Assembly: GCA_031376485.1 (NCBI GenBank) | Contig: JANMDV010000143.1 | Location: 1 to 10,503 of the forward strand | Direction: 5' to 3' | From: CALMEC01 sp031376485 | Lineage (GTDB): Bacteria > Actinomycetota > Thermoleophilia > Miltoncostaeales > Miltoncostaeaceae | Length of the DNA stretch: 10,503 nt | In this document: piece by piece, positions 1 through 6,013 of the stretch | Position numbering within the stretch: position 1 is the first letter of the stretch | How the letters are laid out: every line of letters starts with the position of its first letter | Position numbers and translations under genes: made by a program | Notes under the pieces: model-generated | Told to the model about the DNA's origin: nothing | The model's database searches: none | The model's input: the letters and a program-made list of their open reading frames with translations, nothing else

Positions 1-2
1 TC

Positions 3-386
3 ATCCACGCGCTCGACACGGCGGGGATCACGGCTCGCTGCATCGATCTCGAAAAGCTCGCCGGGCAGGACGTGTCGGCCTTTCGGCTCGATGTGGACTC
101 CTCGGGCGGCGAGCTGGACGTACGCAAGGGCTCGCAGGTCGTGGCCAGAGTCGACCTGGCGACGTTCGCTGCCAGTGTGCCGGTGCGCGTGGGGCCTGCC
201 GCCCGATCGCTGCCCGTACGTCCCTGGATGGTCATCGCGGCCGGCGGTCTCGGCGGGCTGATCGCGCTGGGTGTTCGGTTGATGGCGCGGCACCGGCGCA
301 GGCCGGCAGCGACATACTGCGCGCTGGTCCGAACCGGGGGTGAGGCGCGGCCGGCCCGGCCAAGGGCTACTCACCTCGACGGATGA
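3..386 (+). CDS. C-terminal part of unknown protein with one membrane helix (5' partial)
   Basis: The reading frame is open from the window edge to the TGA at 384-386, so the gene starts outside. A GTG at 72 exists but the frame upstream of it is also protein-like, so I treat the entry as truncated by the window. The visible part has a soluble stretch rich in alternating hydrophobic residues (IDLEKLAGQDVSAFRLDVD...). It is followed by a single hydrophobic segment (PWMVIAAGGLGGLIALGVRL) and then Arg-rich residues (MARHRRRP), which by the positive-inside rule would put the C-terminus in the cytoplasm. I do not recognise a family and assign no function. It converges on the minus-strand gene that ends at 510. 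The 123 bases between them show no clear hairpin terminator. Confidence 0.5.
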   Translation: MHALDTAGITARCIDLEKLAGQDVSAFRLDVDSSGGELDVRKGSQVVARVDLATFAASVPVRVGPAARSLPVRPWMVIAAGGLGGLIALGVRLMARHRRRPAATYCALVRTGGEARPARPRATHLDG

Positions 387-509
387 GACTGGGGCGACCA
401 GGGACGTTGTACACATGGGAGTGCGCCTCTCGGATGGGGATGGCGAGGCGTCGGTGTCACTCGGCGGTCGCGGCGATCGCGCGCGGGATGCGTGTTGCCA
501 GGTGGCGGG

Positions 510-1154
510 CTATCGGCGGGGGGAGCCGCGTGGCCGGCTGAATGGCCACCAGGCATACGGCTCGGTCAGTTCAGCGACAAGGTCTGCGACCTCGGCGAGA
601 CTCATGATCCCACCCTCTCGACGTGACGCCGCATCACTCGACTCGTCGATATCGGGGACGGGGAGTGCAGGTCGCGAAAGCCATCTGGCGTCACCGAACC
701 ACCGGCGCATCGTGCGTACCGATGGGACGATGGCATCACCCCCCGCCCGCGCGGCACGCAACTCGAAGATCACGCGACGCGGATGCTCACCCGCGGCAAA
801 CCGTCGTTCTGCCTCGGCACGCAGCGCCGGCCACGAATAGGACCCGGGGCGTGCCCTGGTCGTCTCCCCGTGATGGGTGATGCGACGAAGATGCGTTGTC
901 AACGCCGATCGGTGGCGTGCCGCGAAGATCCCGGCTGCATGCCACATCCCGGCAAGCTCACCAGCAAACACCCGCCCTTCGCCTCGGCACTGATACTCAT
1001 CGCTTCGATGCTCGTGGCACAGCACGACGCACACTCCATGCGTCAAGTGGTGGGGTGCGACACCCCCGCTCCCGGGGCCTGCACACAACGCGCACACCGA
1101 GAGGGCTGACGCCCACCGTCCCTGAACCTCACCCGCTGGCCGCTCATCGTCCAC
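510..1154 (-). CDS. Unnamed protein with N-terminal Cys/His cluster and C-terminal helix-turn-helix-like segment
   Basis: The product is about 214 aa if the GTG at 1154 is used; no clear ribosome site marks it, so the start may be further in. Residues 21-49 hold a likely metal site: C21xxC24, then H35, H36 and H39 in APHHLTHG, then C42, C46 and H49 in VVLCHEHR. The CxxC...HH...LC..H order recalls zinc-ribbon or HNH-type folds, but I cannot show nuclease activity. Residues 105-160 (SYSWPALRAEAERRFAAGE... then PSVRTMRRWFGDARWL) look like a DNA-binding helix-turn-helix of the kind that selects by an RRWF recognition helix. The tail (MSLAEVADLVAEL...) may be a small helix. I recall similar proteins from Thermoleophilia, but that is memory, not a search. 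It stands alone on its strand. It could be a regulator or a mobile-element accessory protein; I give no firm function. Confidence 0.6.
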   Translation of the reverse strand: MDDERPAGEVQGRWASALSVCALCAGPGSGGVAPHHLTHGVCVVLCHEHRSDEYQCRGEGRVFAGELAGMWHAAGIFAARHRSALTTHLRRITHHGETTRARPGSYSWPALRAEAERRFAAGEHPRRVIFELRAARAGGDAIVPSVRTMRRWFGDARWLSRPALPVPDIDESSDAASRREGGIMSLAEVADLVAELTEPYAWWPFSRPRGSPRR

Positions 1155-1615
1155 ACCATCGATGATGCCCCAGCCATGTGTGACAGATCTACACCGAGGT
1201 GTGCCAAATGTGTGTCGCCAGACGCACCATCAACGACACGATTGACCGTTCTCAGAACAGCCGAATGGGTATTTCACGGGGCCACGGATCGGAGTTCAGG
1301 AGCGGACGCGACCGGGGTCGCGCAGCGGGCGGTCGGGAGCCCTGCGTCGGGTGGAGTGCGTGATTGAATCGGACCGGACCGGAGGCTTGCTTCCACGGGG
1401 GTAATTCGGCAGCTACACGTGGGATGTCCGCATGGCCGCGAGGCCGGTCGCCTTGGCACACCAGACGTTGGCGGCAGGGACGTCTTGCCGCGTCGGGGCT
1501 TTCCTACCAGAGAGGCGTTGGCGAGCCTCGGCGCGGCTGGCGGTACTGATCATCTCGGCGGCGTGGTATTGCAACTGTTCGTCGTGCCAAGCGGGGCGTC
1601 GTTCGTTGACGGCCC
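1155..1615. other. Stretch without a confident gene
   Basis: These 461 bases separate the Cys/His-HTH gene from the haloacid dehalogenase gene. No frame gives a recognisable protein. The only coding-like signal is a minus-strand frame ending at 1413, listed separately. A short perfect palindrome, GTTCT-C-AGAAC, sits at 1248-1258; it does not have the GAAC-N4-GTTC order of an actinobacterial/Bacillus-type LexA box. I see no insertion sequence ends, no tRNA and no long repeat here. The promoter of the gene that starts at 1154 should lie within it, but I cannot point to convincing -35/-10 boxes. Confidence 0.4.
1413..1574 (-). CDS. Doubtful small open frame after the dehalogenase gene
   Basis: A minus-strand frame, open back into the 3' end of the dehalogenase gene, runs to the TAG at 1415-1413. 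Its translation has a fairly normal amino-acid mix (LQYHAAEMISTASRAEARQR, later VPAANVWCAKATGLAAM). By eye about three quarters of the codons end in G or C, lower than the neighbouring genes. Possible starts are TTG at 1574 (53 aa) or ATG at 1553 (46 aa). Neither has a visible Shine-Dalgarno sequence. It could be a small co-transcribed gene, the eroded tail of an older gene, or chance. I do not recognise a family. Confidence 0.2.
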   Translation of the reverse strand: MQYHAAEMISTASRAEARQRLSGRKAPTRQDVPAANVWCAKATGLAAMRTSHV

Positions 1616-2329
1616 TTACGCGCAGCCGAGGGCGTCGGCGACGGCGGGAATGCTGTCGGCGACCACGTCCCAGTCCCCGGTCGCTGCCAGGTCGGTCGTC
1701 TGGTCGGGACCGTGCTCGGTGGGGCGCAGGACGAACCCTGTGCGCATTCCCAGCACCTGTGCGGCGGCCAGGTCGCCGTTATGGGCGGCGACGAGCATCA
1801 CTTCGTGCGGCGCCAGTCCGAGGCGTGCGACGTTCCGCAAGTAGGCCTCGGGCAGAGGTTTGTAAGCGCCGGCGGTCTCGGCGCCCAGCAGGACGTCGAA
1901 CGGAAGACCTCCGTCCTGGGCGAGGTCTGTCAGCAACGCCGTATTCCCGTTGGACAACGTGCCTATGGTGTATCGGGTTGCGAGTCGGGTCAGGCCGGGT
2001 GGAGCGTCGGGCCACGGTGACAACCGGTGCCAGGCCAAGGTCAGATGCTGCAGGTCGGCCTCCGCCACCGCGCCGACGCCGTGGTGGCCCAGTACGCGCT
2101 CAAGGCTCTGTCGGTGCAGCACGTCGAGCACCGTCCACCCGCGCCGCCCTGACCGCACTTCGTCCATCGAGGGTTGGTATGCGCCCCGCCAGTCGTCGGC
2201 AAGGCCTTCCCAGTCTGCTGCGATCCCGCGTGCGGCCCCAAACGCCGCGAGCTCGCGTGTGATGCTTGAGCGCCAGTCGACGACCGTGCCGAACACGTCG
2301 AACAGCACCGCCTTGATCTGAGCGTCCAT
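1616..2329 (-). CDS. HAD-superfamily hydrolase, (S)-2-haloacid dehalogenase type II family
   Basis: The product is 237 aa from the ATG at 2329, the usual size of this family. The family hydrolyses the carbon-halogen bond of short 2-halo acids through an Asp ester. The nucleophile motif is LFDVFGT with D11, motif II is TLSNGN (S126, N127), the lysine is in AYKP (K157), and the acidic end motif is VAAHNGDL (H183, N184, D186). The tail FVLRPTEHGP...WDVVADSI is also typical. True substrate is uncertain, since many members act on other small molecules. Start choice: an in-frame GTG at 2371, one base after the stop of the upstream hydrolase gene and preceded by a short AGG, would add 14 residues before the family's normal N-terminus. 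It could be used by coupled translation. I favour the ATG. Co-transcribed downstream of the alpha/beta hydrolase. Confidence 0.9.
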   Translation of the reverse strand: MDAQIKAVLFDVFGTVVDWRSSITRELAAFGAARGIAADWEGLADDWRGAYQPSMDEVRSGRRGWTVLDVLHRQSLERVLGHHGVGAVAEADLQHLTLAWHRLSPWPDAPPGLTRLATRYTIGTLSNGNTALLTDLAQDGGLPFDVLLGAETAGAYKPLPEAYLRNVARLGLAPHEVMLVAAHNGDLAAAQVLGMRTGFVLRPTEHGPDQTTDLAATGDWDVVADSIPAVADALGCA

Positions 2330-2372
2330 CGCGACGGAGCCGTGCAGGTTCGTTGGAGACCCCGGAGGCACG

Positions 2373-3170
2373 TCAGCCTGCGGTGAATCCCAGGATCAAC
2401 TGCGCCGTCTCAAGCGGGACGTCGAGTTGTGGGCAATGGCCGATGCCTTCGAGTTCGACCCAATCAGCATGAGGGAGCCAGTCGTTGAGGAAACGCGCGG
2501 CGGTCGATGGCCATTGCAGGAGTTTGTCGTCGGTGCCCCACACGATCCGTACCGGACAAGTGATCTTCTCCGCGTCGAGGCGGTAGCCCTCGTGAAGCGC
2601 ATACTCGATCAGAGGCACCGCGTTGCAGCGTGCGGCGCCGAGTATCTGGTGGGCGAGTAGCTCGGCCGGAATGTGCTCGAAGTTCGTAGTAATGAACTGC
2701 GTTGTGCGCCGCCGACCCTCCGTAGTGGCGACAATCGCCTCCGCGTATCGTGCGGCCACCTTTACTTGGTCGTGCATCGTCGCGAGAAAACGGAGCGTCG
2801 CCATAAACGATACGTCGCTCTTGGCCCAGCCGCCGGCAGGGGCAAACGCCACGACCGACTTTGCTCGGCCGCGCGCGGCGAGCTGCATCGCGACGTAGCC
2901 GCCGAGCGAGTTGCCGACGATGTGGGCTGTCTCGAAGCCTGCGTCGTCCATCGCGTGCTCGACCGCATCGGGGATGAGGGCGTCGTTGAACGTACTGTCG
3001 AGGGGCGGTCCGCCCGCGTGGCCGAGCAGCGTCGGGGCGAGTACCTCGTGATGGCGCTCGAGCTCCGGCAGCACCAGCTCCCAGGTTCGCCACGTGTCGG
3101 TGAAACCGTGGAGGCAGACGAGCGGTGACCCGGTACCGACGTGATGCAATGGCGTAAAGGTCGCGTACAT
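2373..3170 (-). CDS. Alpha/beta-fold hydrolase
   Basis: The product is 265 aa from the ATG at 3170; a GTG at 3218 would add 16 residues that look unlike the family. The fold is shown by the oxyanion HG motif in LVCLHGFTDTW (about 17-27), the nucleophile elbow GNSLGG (S88), the acid in IVWGTDD (D214 or D215) and the catalytic His in EGIGHCPQLD (H245). There is no signal peptide or membrane segment, so it should be cytoplasmic. These residues define a serine hydrolase. The substrate cannot be read from sequence. The Ser nucleophile argues against a haloalkane dehalogenase, which uses Asp, despite the downstream dehalogenase neighbour. The gene is first of a two-gene unit; the stop nearly touches the possible GTG start of the next gene, which suggests translational coupling. 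No strong Shine-Dalgarno sequence is visible at either start. Confidence 0.9.
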   Translation of the reverse strand: MYATFTPLHHVGTGSPLVCLHGFTDTWRTWELVLPELERHHEVLAPTLLGHAGGPPLDSTFNDALIPDAVEHAMDDAGFETAHIVGNSLGGYVAMQLAARGRAKSVVAFAPAGGWAKSDVSFMATLRFLATMHDQVKVAARYAEAIVATTEGRRRTTQFITTNFEHIPAELLAHQILGAARCNAVPLIEYALHEGYRLDAEKITCPVRIVWGTDDKLLQWPSTAARFLNDWLPHADWVELEGIGHCPQLDVPLETAQLILGFTAG

Positions 3171-3402
3171 AGTTCGCAGGCTATCGACGTGGTCGAGCAG
3201 TCGATTGTCAGGGGACACCCGTCAGGGCGGCTGATCCGGCCCACTTCCGGGCTCGTTCAAAGGGGTCGTGGCGCGGCGCGGCGCATGTGGGTCTCAAGGA
3301 CCACATCACCACCGAAATGCATGATCGTGAGGCACCTGGCGTGCGTCGTTCACCTCGGGGCGTCAGATCCGACACCCGCTGGTGAACGCAGAGAACGGAG
3401 CG

Positions 3403-3410
3403 AAAAAAAG
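3403..3410 (-). terminator. U-tract just after tRNA-Gly
   Basis: Seven A residues on the plus strand (3403-3409) give a run of seven U in the transcript, one base after the discriminator end of the tRNA gene. I see no separate hairpin between the two, so the tRNA itself or 3' processing may serve. This is a plausible intrinsic stop for the tRNA transcript, not a proven one. Confidence 0.35.
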
Positions 3411-3484
3411 AGCGGGAGACGGGACTCGAACCCGCGACCCTCAGCTTGGAAGGCTGACGCTCTAGCCAACTGAGCTACTCCCGC
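3411..3484 (-). tRNA. tRNA-Gly (anticodon UCC)
   Basis: Read on the minus strand, the 7-bp acceptor stem is GCGGGAG paired with CTCCCGC, and the discriminator is U at 3411 as expected for bacterial tRNA-Gly. The D arm is TAGCTCAGTTGGCTAGAGC. The anticodon stem TCAGC/GCTGA closes the loop CTTCCAA, giving anticodon UCC. The T arm is CGGGTTCGAGTCCCG. The length is 74 nt and CCA is not encoded. It reads GGA/GGG glycine codons. It starts 35 bases after the broken PIN toxin frame, and a U-run follows it. Confidence 0.97.
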
Positions 3485-3519
3485 GTCAGTCGACGAGTGT
3501 ACCAGTGCCCTGGATGGTC

Positions 3520-3921
3520 CTACGCGATGATCAGGAACGGTCTCGCCAGCCGTTCGTACGTCGCGCTTGTGGCGGTCGAGAGTGAGGAGGGTCGCGTCGT
3601 GCTCTGCTGCAATCGCGGCGACGAGTCCGTCGTACGTCGCTCCACCCGAGACACCGACCCGAATAGATCCGAGATCAAGGAGCTGCGACGTCGTGAGCCC
3701 AGCGCAAGATGCTCCCCGGGGAAGCGGTCGTCGAGGAACTCGGCGACGAGTTCGGCCGGGGCACGGTGGGGCGGAGACAAACGCGTCAGCACCGAATACG
3801 CCTCCAGGGCGCAGTGCGTGATCAAAGCCGGGCCTTCATCGACGGCGATGCGGGCGACCTCGTGATACTCGTGCCACGAGGCGAAGCACGCGATGACGAC
3901 GCTCGTATCGACCGCGGTCAG
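3520..3921 (-). pseudogene. Broken PIN-domain (VapC-type) toxin with two compensating frameshifts
   Basis: This is the toxin partner of the AbrB antitoxin upstream; intact relatives are Mg-dependent ribonucleases that cleave RNA. The N-terminal half is clear: LTAVDTSVVIACFASWHE with the first Asp, then THCALEAYSVLTRL with the conserved Glu. After HLAL (3702-3700) this frame loses family likeness. The expected second half appears in another frame from about 3682 to 3563: GVSGGATYDGLVAA (Asp at 3631-3629), then ATLLTLDRHKR with the last Asp. The original frame resumes at 3561 with TYERLARPFLIIA and a normal stop. A one-base loss between about 3700 and 3683 and a one-base gain near 3562-3565 explain this. 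The total, 133 codons, is normal for the family. The start is also odd: the only codon in place is CTG at 3921, overlapping the antitoxin TGA as CTGA where ATGA or GTGA is usual. As read, the product lacks two catalytic acids. Sequencing error is the main alternative. Confidence 0.8.
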
Positions 3922-4163
3922 CGCCGTGTGCGCTCCAGAGCGGATCGGACGTCATCCGCGGTGAGCACGGGAAGTCGCTCGGCGGGATGAGCGACGAGCC
4001 CCTTACCGCGCTTCTCCAAGCGCATCGCAACCGGCGCCGGTTCGATCTCGACCTTGCCGTCAACCACCGTGATCTCCAAGTCGCGACCGGCATCCAGACC
4101 AAGATCGTCGCGAATGCGTTTGGGTATCACCACGCGGCCTGCGGCATCGATGGTTGTGCGCAT
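3918..4163 (-). CDS. AbrB/MazE/SpoVT-fold antitoxin (VapB type)
   Basis: The product is 81 aa from the ATG at 4163. Residues 2-42 form the swapped-hairpin DNA-binding fold: TTIDAAGRVVIPKRIRDDLG followed by LDAGRDLEITVVDGKVEIEP. The basic remainder (LEKRGKGLVAHPAERLPVLTADDVRSALE) is the usual toxin-wrapping tail. Such proteins neutralise a PIN ribonuclease and repress their own promoter. Here the partner just downstream is broken, so this may be an orphan antitoxin kept as a regulator or as defence against related toxins; that is inference. It lies 47 bases after the methyltransferase stop. The start has no clear Shine-Dalgarno sequence. Its frame shows no damage. Confidence 0.92.
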   Translation of the reverse strand: MRTTIDAAGRVVIPKRIRDDLGLDAGRDLEITVVDGKVEIEPAPVAMRLEKRGKGLVAHPAERLPVLTADDVRSALERTRR

Positions 4164-4210
4164 GGCAGAAGACGACCATCTGCAATGCCATCATTCGGAA
4201 ACGCAGCCTC

Positions 4211-4939
4211 TCAGGGACGGCGGGCGAGGAATACAGAGTGCCCCGGGGCGAAGCGGTTGCCGTCGTAGCCATGAAGCGACCGGGCTTTGAAGCCGGCTGT
4301 GCGGAGCAGTTCGAGCACTTTTGCCTGCGGAACGAGGCGTTGACGGTGGACTTCTTCTGTCTGAGAAATGCCCTTGGGGGTCTTTCGAAGGGTGGTGATG
4401 GTGCGGGTCAAGATCGCTTTCTTCGTATTCTCGACCCCGTCGACGAGGACGCCCCAATCATCACCGACAACTGCGAGGTGCGCTGCGCCGCCGCCGGGGA
4501 TACGGCCCGGACCTGCCATGTCGAACAGGAACACGCCACCCGGCCACAGGGCTTTGAACACGCGGGCGAAGACCCGTTCGAGCGCCTTGGGGGTGTTGGC
4601 CGGATCGAACAGGTCGTTGAAGACCTCGCCGACGGCGATGACCGCGTCGCACGGCGGGATCTCCGCGCGTACGAAAGAACCTTCGACGAACGTCGCCCTG
4701 GGGGCATTTCGGCGTGCCAGTACCAACATCGCGGGCGAAGAATCGATTCCGGTGACGTCGAAGCCTGCGGCCAGGAGGCGCGCGGCGGTCACGCCCGGTC
4801 CGCACCCCAACTCGACAATCAGGCCACGCTCCGCGTCGTCGCGGTGCATCTCCTCGAGCAGACGGTCTGCGGCGAGCTCCGCCTGAGACGTGAACCCCGC
4901 AGCGTGGGTGTATGAGAGATCCTGACCGTAGTGCGACAC
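4211..4939 (-). CDS. Class I SAM-dependent methyltransferase
   Basis: The product is 242 aa with the GTG at 4939. The Rossmann core starts with motif I IVELGCGPG (residues 41-49), the acidic end of strand 2 is in VTGIDSS (D66), an adenine-side motif FVEGSF follows, and the post-core strand is ALWPGGVFLFDMAGPGR (130-146). The GEVFNDLFD segment is common in small-molecule methyltransferases of this type. The substrate is not readable from sequence. It lies 58 bases after the endonuclease IV gene on the same strand and may share its transcript. An AGAGG sits only one base before the GTG, too close to serve it, so the exact start is less sure than the gene. Confidence 0.9.
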   Translation of the reverse strand: MSHYGQDLSYTHAAGFTSQAELAADRLLEEMHRDDAERGLIVELGCGPGVTAARLLAAGFDVTGIDSSPAMLVLARRNAPRATFVEGSFVRAEIPPCDAVIAVGEVFNDLFDPANTPKALERVFARVFKALWPGGVFLFDMAGPGRIPGGGAAHLAVVGDDWGVLVDGVENTKKAILTRTITTLRKTPKGISQTEEVHRQRLVPQAKVLELLRTAGFKARSLHGYDGNRFAPGHSVFLARRP

Positions 4940-4997
4940 ACCTCTACGGTAGCGATGGCGCCAGATGTCGCCGAATGATGCTGCGTACCTTGAGCGT

Positions 4998-5906
4998 CTA
5001 TCCGCGAAGCGCCAAGCCCTCCCGGTGCAGGCGACGGATGCGGTCCATGTTCTCCTGATCGGGGCCGTTGCCGTGGATTCCCGGGACCTCGAGGATGCCG
5101 GGCAGCGACTGCAAGGCGGGGTGGCCCAGGATGCGGCGGAAGCCGTCCTCGCCGATCTGGCCGTCGCCGATGTTCTCGTGGCGATCGCGGTTGGCGCCGA
5201 AGTCGGTCATCGAGTCGTTGATGTGCAGGCACCGAAGCTGATCCAGTCCGACGATGCGATCGAATTCGTCGAGGACACGGTCGATGCCGTCGACCTCGTG
5301 GACCGGGTACCCCGATGCGTACAGGTGCTGCGTGTCCAGGCAAAATCCCAGGCGCGTCGGATGGCCGACAGCGTCGAAAACGGCGTTGAGCTGCTCGAAC
5401 GTGCGGCCGATCGTGTCGCCCGCACCCGCCGTGTTCTCGAGGTACACGCAGCACCCGCCCGGCACGTCGTCGAACGCCGCCGCGATCGCCGTGCCGATCC
5501 GCCCGACGGCCTCGTCGAACGTGGTGCCCTTGGACGAGCCCACGTGCAACACGACACCGGAGAGCCCGAGCGCCTCGCCGATCGCCAGATGCTGACGCAA
5601 GCTCTCCTGCGATGAGCGGTAGAAGTTGCGGGTCTTGGTCGCAGGCTTGCCAGGTGGGCCGGTCGGCTGCTCTGCGTCGGGGGCGCCGAGGTTGATCAGG
5701 TAGAGCCCGTGCGACACCAGCGGACCCATGCCCGCGGCCTGCGATTGCTCGCGAAACGCCGCGATCTCCTCGACCTTGTGATTGATCGGCGCCCAGGTGC
5801 GCGGGTTGTGGGTGAACACCTGCAGGCTTTGGCAGCCGATGGCGAGCCCCCGCCCGACGGCGTTGCTGATACCACCGCTCGACGAGACGTGGGCACCGAA
5901 TCGCAC
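4998..5906 (-). CDS. nfo: Endonuclease IV (deoxyribonuclease IV)
   Basis: This is the metal-dependent AP endonuclease of base excision repair, which cuts 5' of abasic sites and cleans blocked 3' ends. The product is 302 aa. The TIM-barrel signatures are present: MRFGAHVSSSGG at the start, LHVGSS, YLENTAGAGD, FCLDTQHLYASGY, LHINDS, NRDRHENIGDGQIG and GILEVPG. All nine trinuclear zinc ligands known from E. coli Nfo can be matched: H66, H121, E157, D191, H194, H228, D241, H243 and E273. Between LINLGAPD (71-78) and NFYRSS (94-99) there are about 15 extra Pro/Gly/Lys-rich residues compared with the usual enzyme. The start is GTG at 5906 with AGGA seven bases upstream, a good ribosome site. It is divergent from gltX, so the 107 bases between them must carry both promoters. 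Confidence 0.97.
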   Translation of the reverse strand: MRFGAHVSSSGGISNAVGRGLAIGCQSLQVFTHNPRTWAPINHKVEEIAAFREQSQAAGMGPLVSHGLYLINLGAPDAEQPTGPPGKPATKTRNFYRSSQESLRQHLAIGEALGLSGVVLHVGSSKGTTFDEAVGRIGTAIAAAFDDVPGGCCVYLENTAGAGDTIGRTFEQLNAVFDAVGHPTRLGFCLDTQHLYASGYPVHEVDGIDRVLDEFDRIVGLDQLRCLHINDSMTDFGANRDRHENIGDGQIGEDGFRRILGHPALQSLPGILEVPGIHGNGPDQENMDRIRRLHREGLALRG

Positions 5907-5979
5907 ATCGCTATCCTAATGAACTGCGCGGCAGGTCTCCGCCTGACGCGCGTTCTGTCCGGCGACGATCGCGTCGGCA

Positions 5980-6011
5980 GGACACCGACCCTCCGAGACG
6001 GGACACCGACC
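5980..6011 (+). repeat. 11-bp direct repeat before gltX
   Basis: The 11-mer GGACACCGACC occurs at 5980-5990 and again at 6001-6011, with a 21-base period or two helical turns. The second copy ends two bases before the gltX GTG. It lies in the divergent nfo/gltX control region, where a dimeric regulator could bind, but chance or local duplication is possible. Confidence 0.4.
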
Positions 6012-6013
6012 GC

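Noticed and set aside
1248..1258. GTTCT-C-AGAAC palindrome as a LexA/SOS box
   Set aside because: The half-sites are in the wrong order and spacing compared with GAAC-N4-GTTC, and no repair gene follows it.
2373..3170. Haloalkane dehalogenase, suggested by the haloacid dehalogenase next door
   Set aside because: The nucleophile elbow is GNSLGG with Ser; haloalkane dehalogenases have Asp at this place.
3141..3473. Plus-strand open frame whose end reads like GRRDSNPRPSAWKADAL
   Set aside because: This peptide is the well-known false protein produced by reading antisense across a tRNA gene; here it lies over the tRNA-Gly at 3411-3484.
3411..3484. tRNA-Gly as the attachment site of an integrated element
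   Set aside because: No second copy of the tRNA 3' end, integrase or excisionase gene is present in the window.
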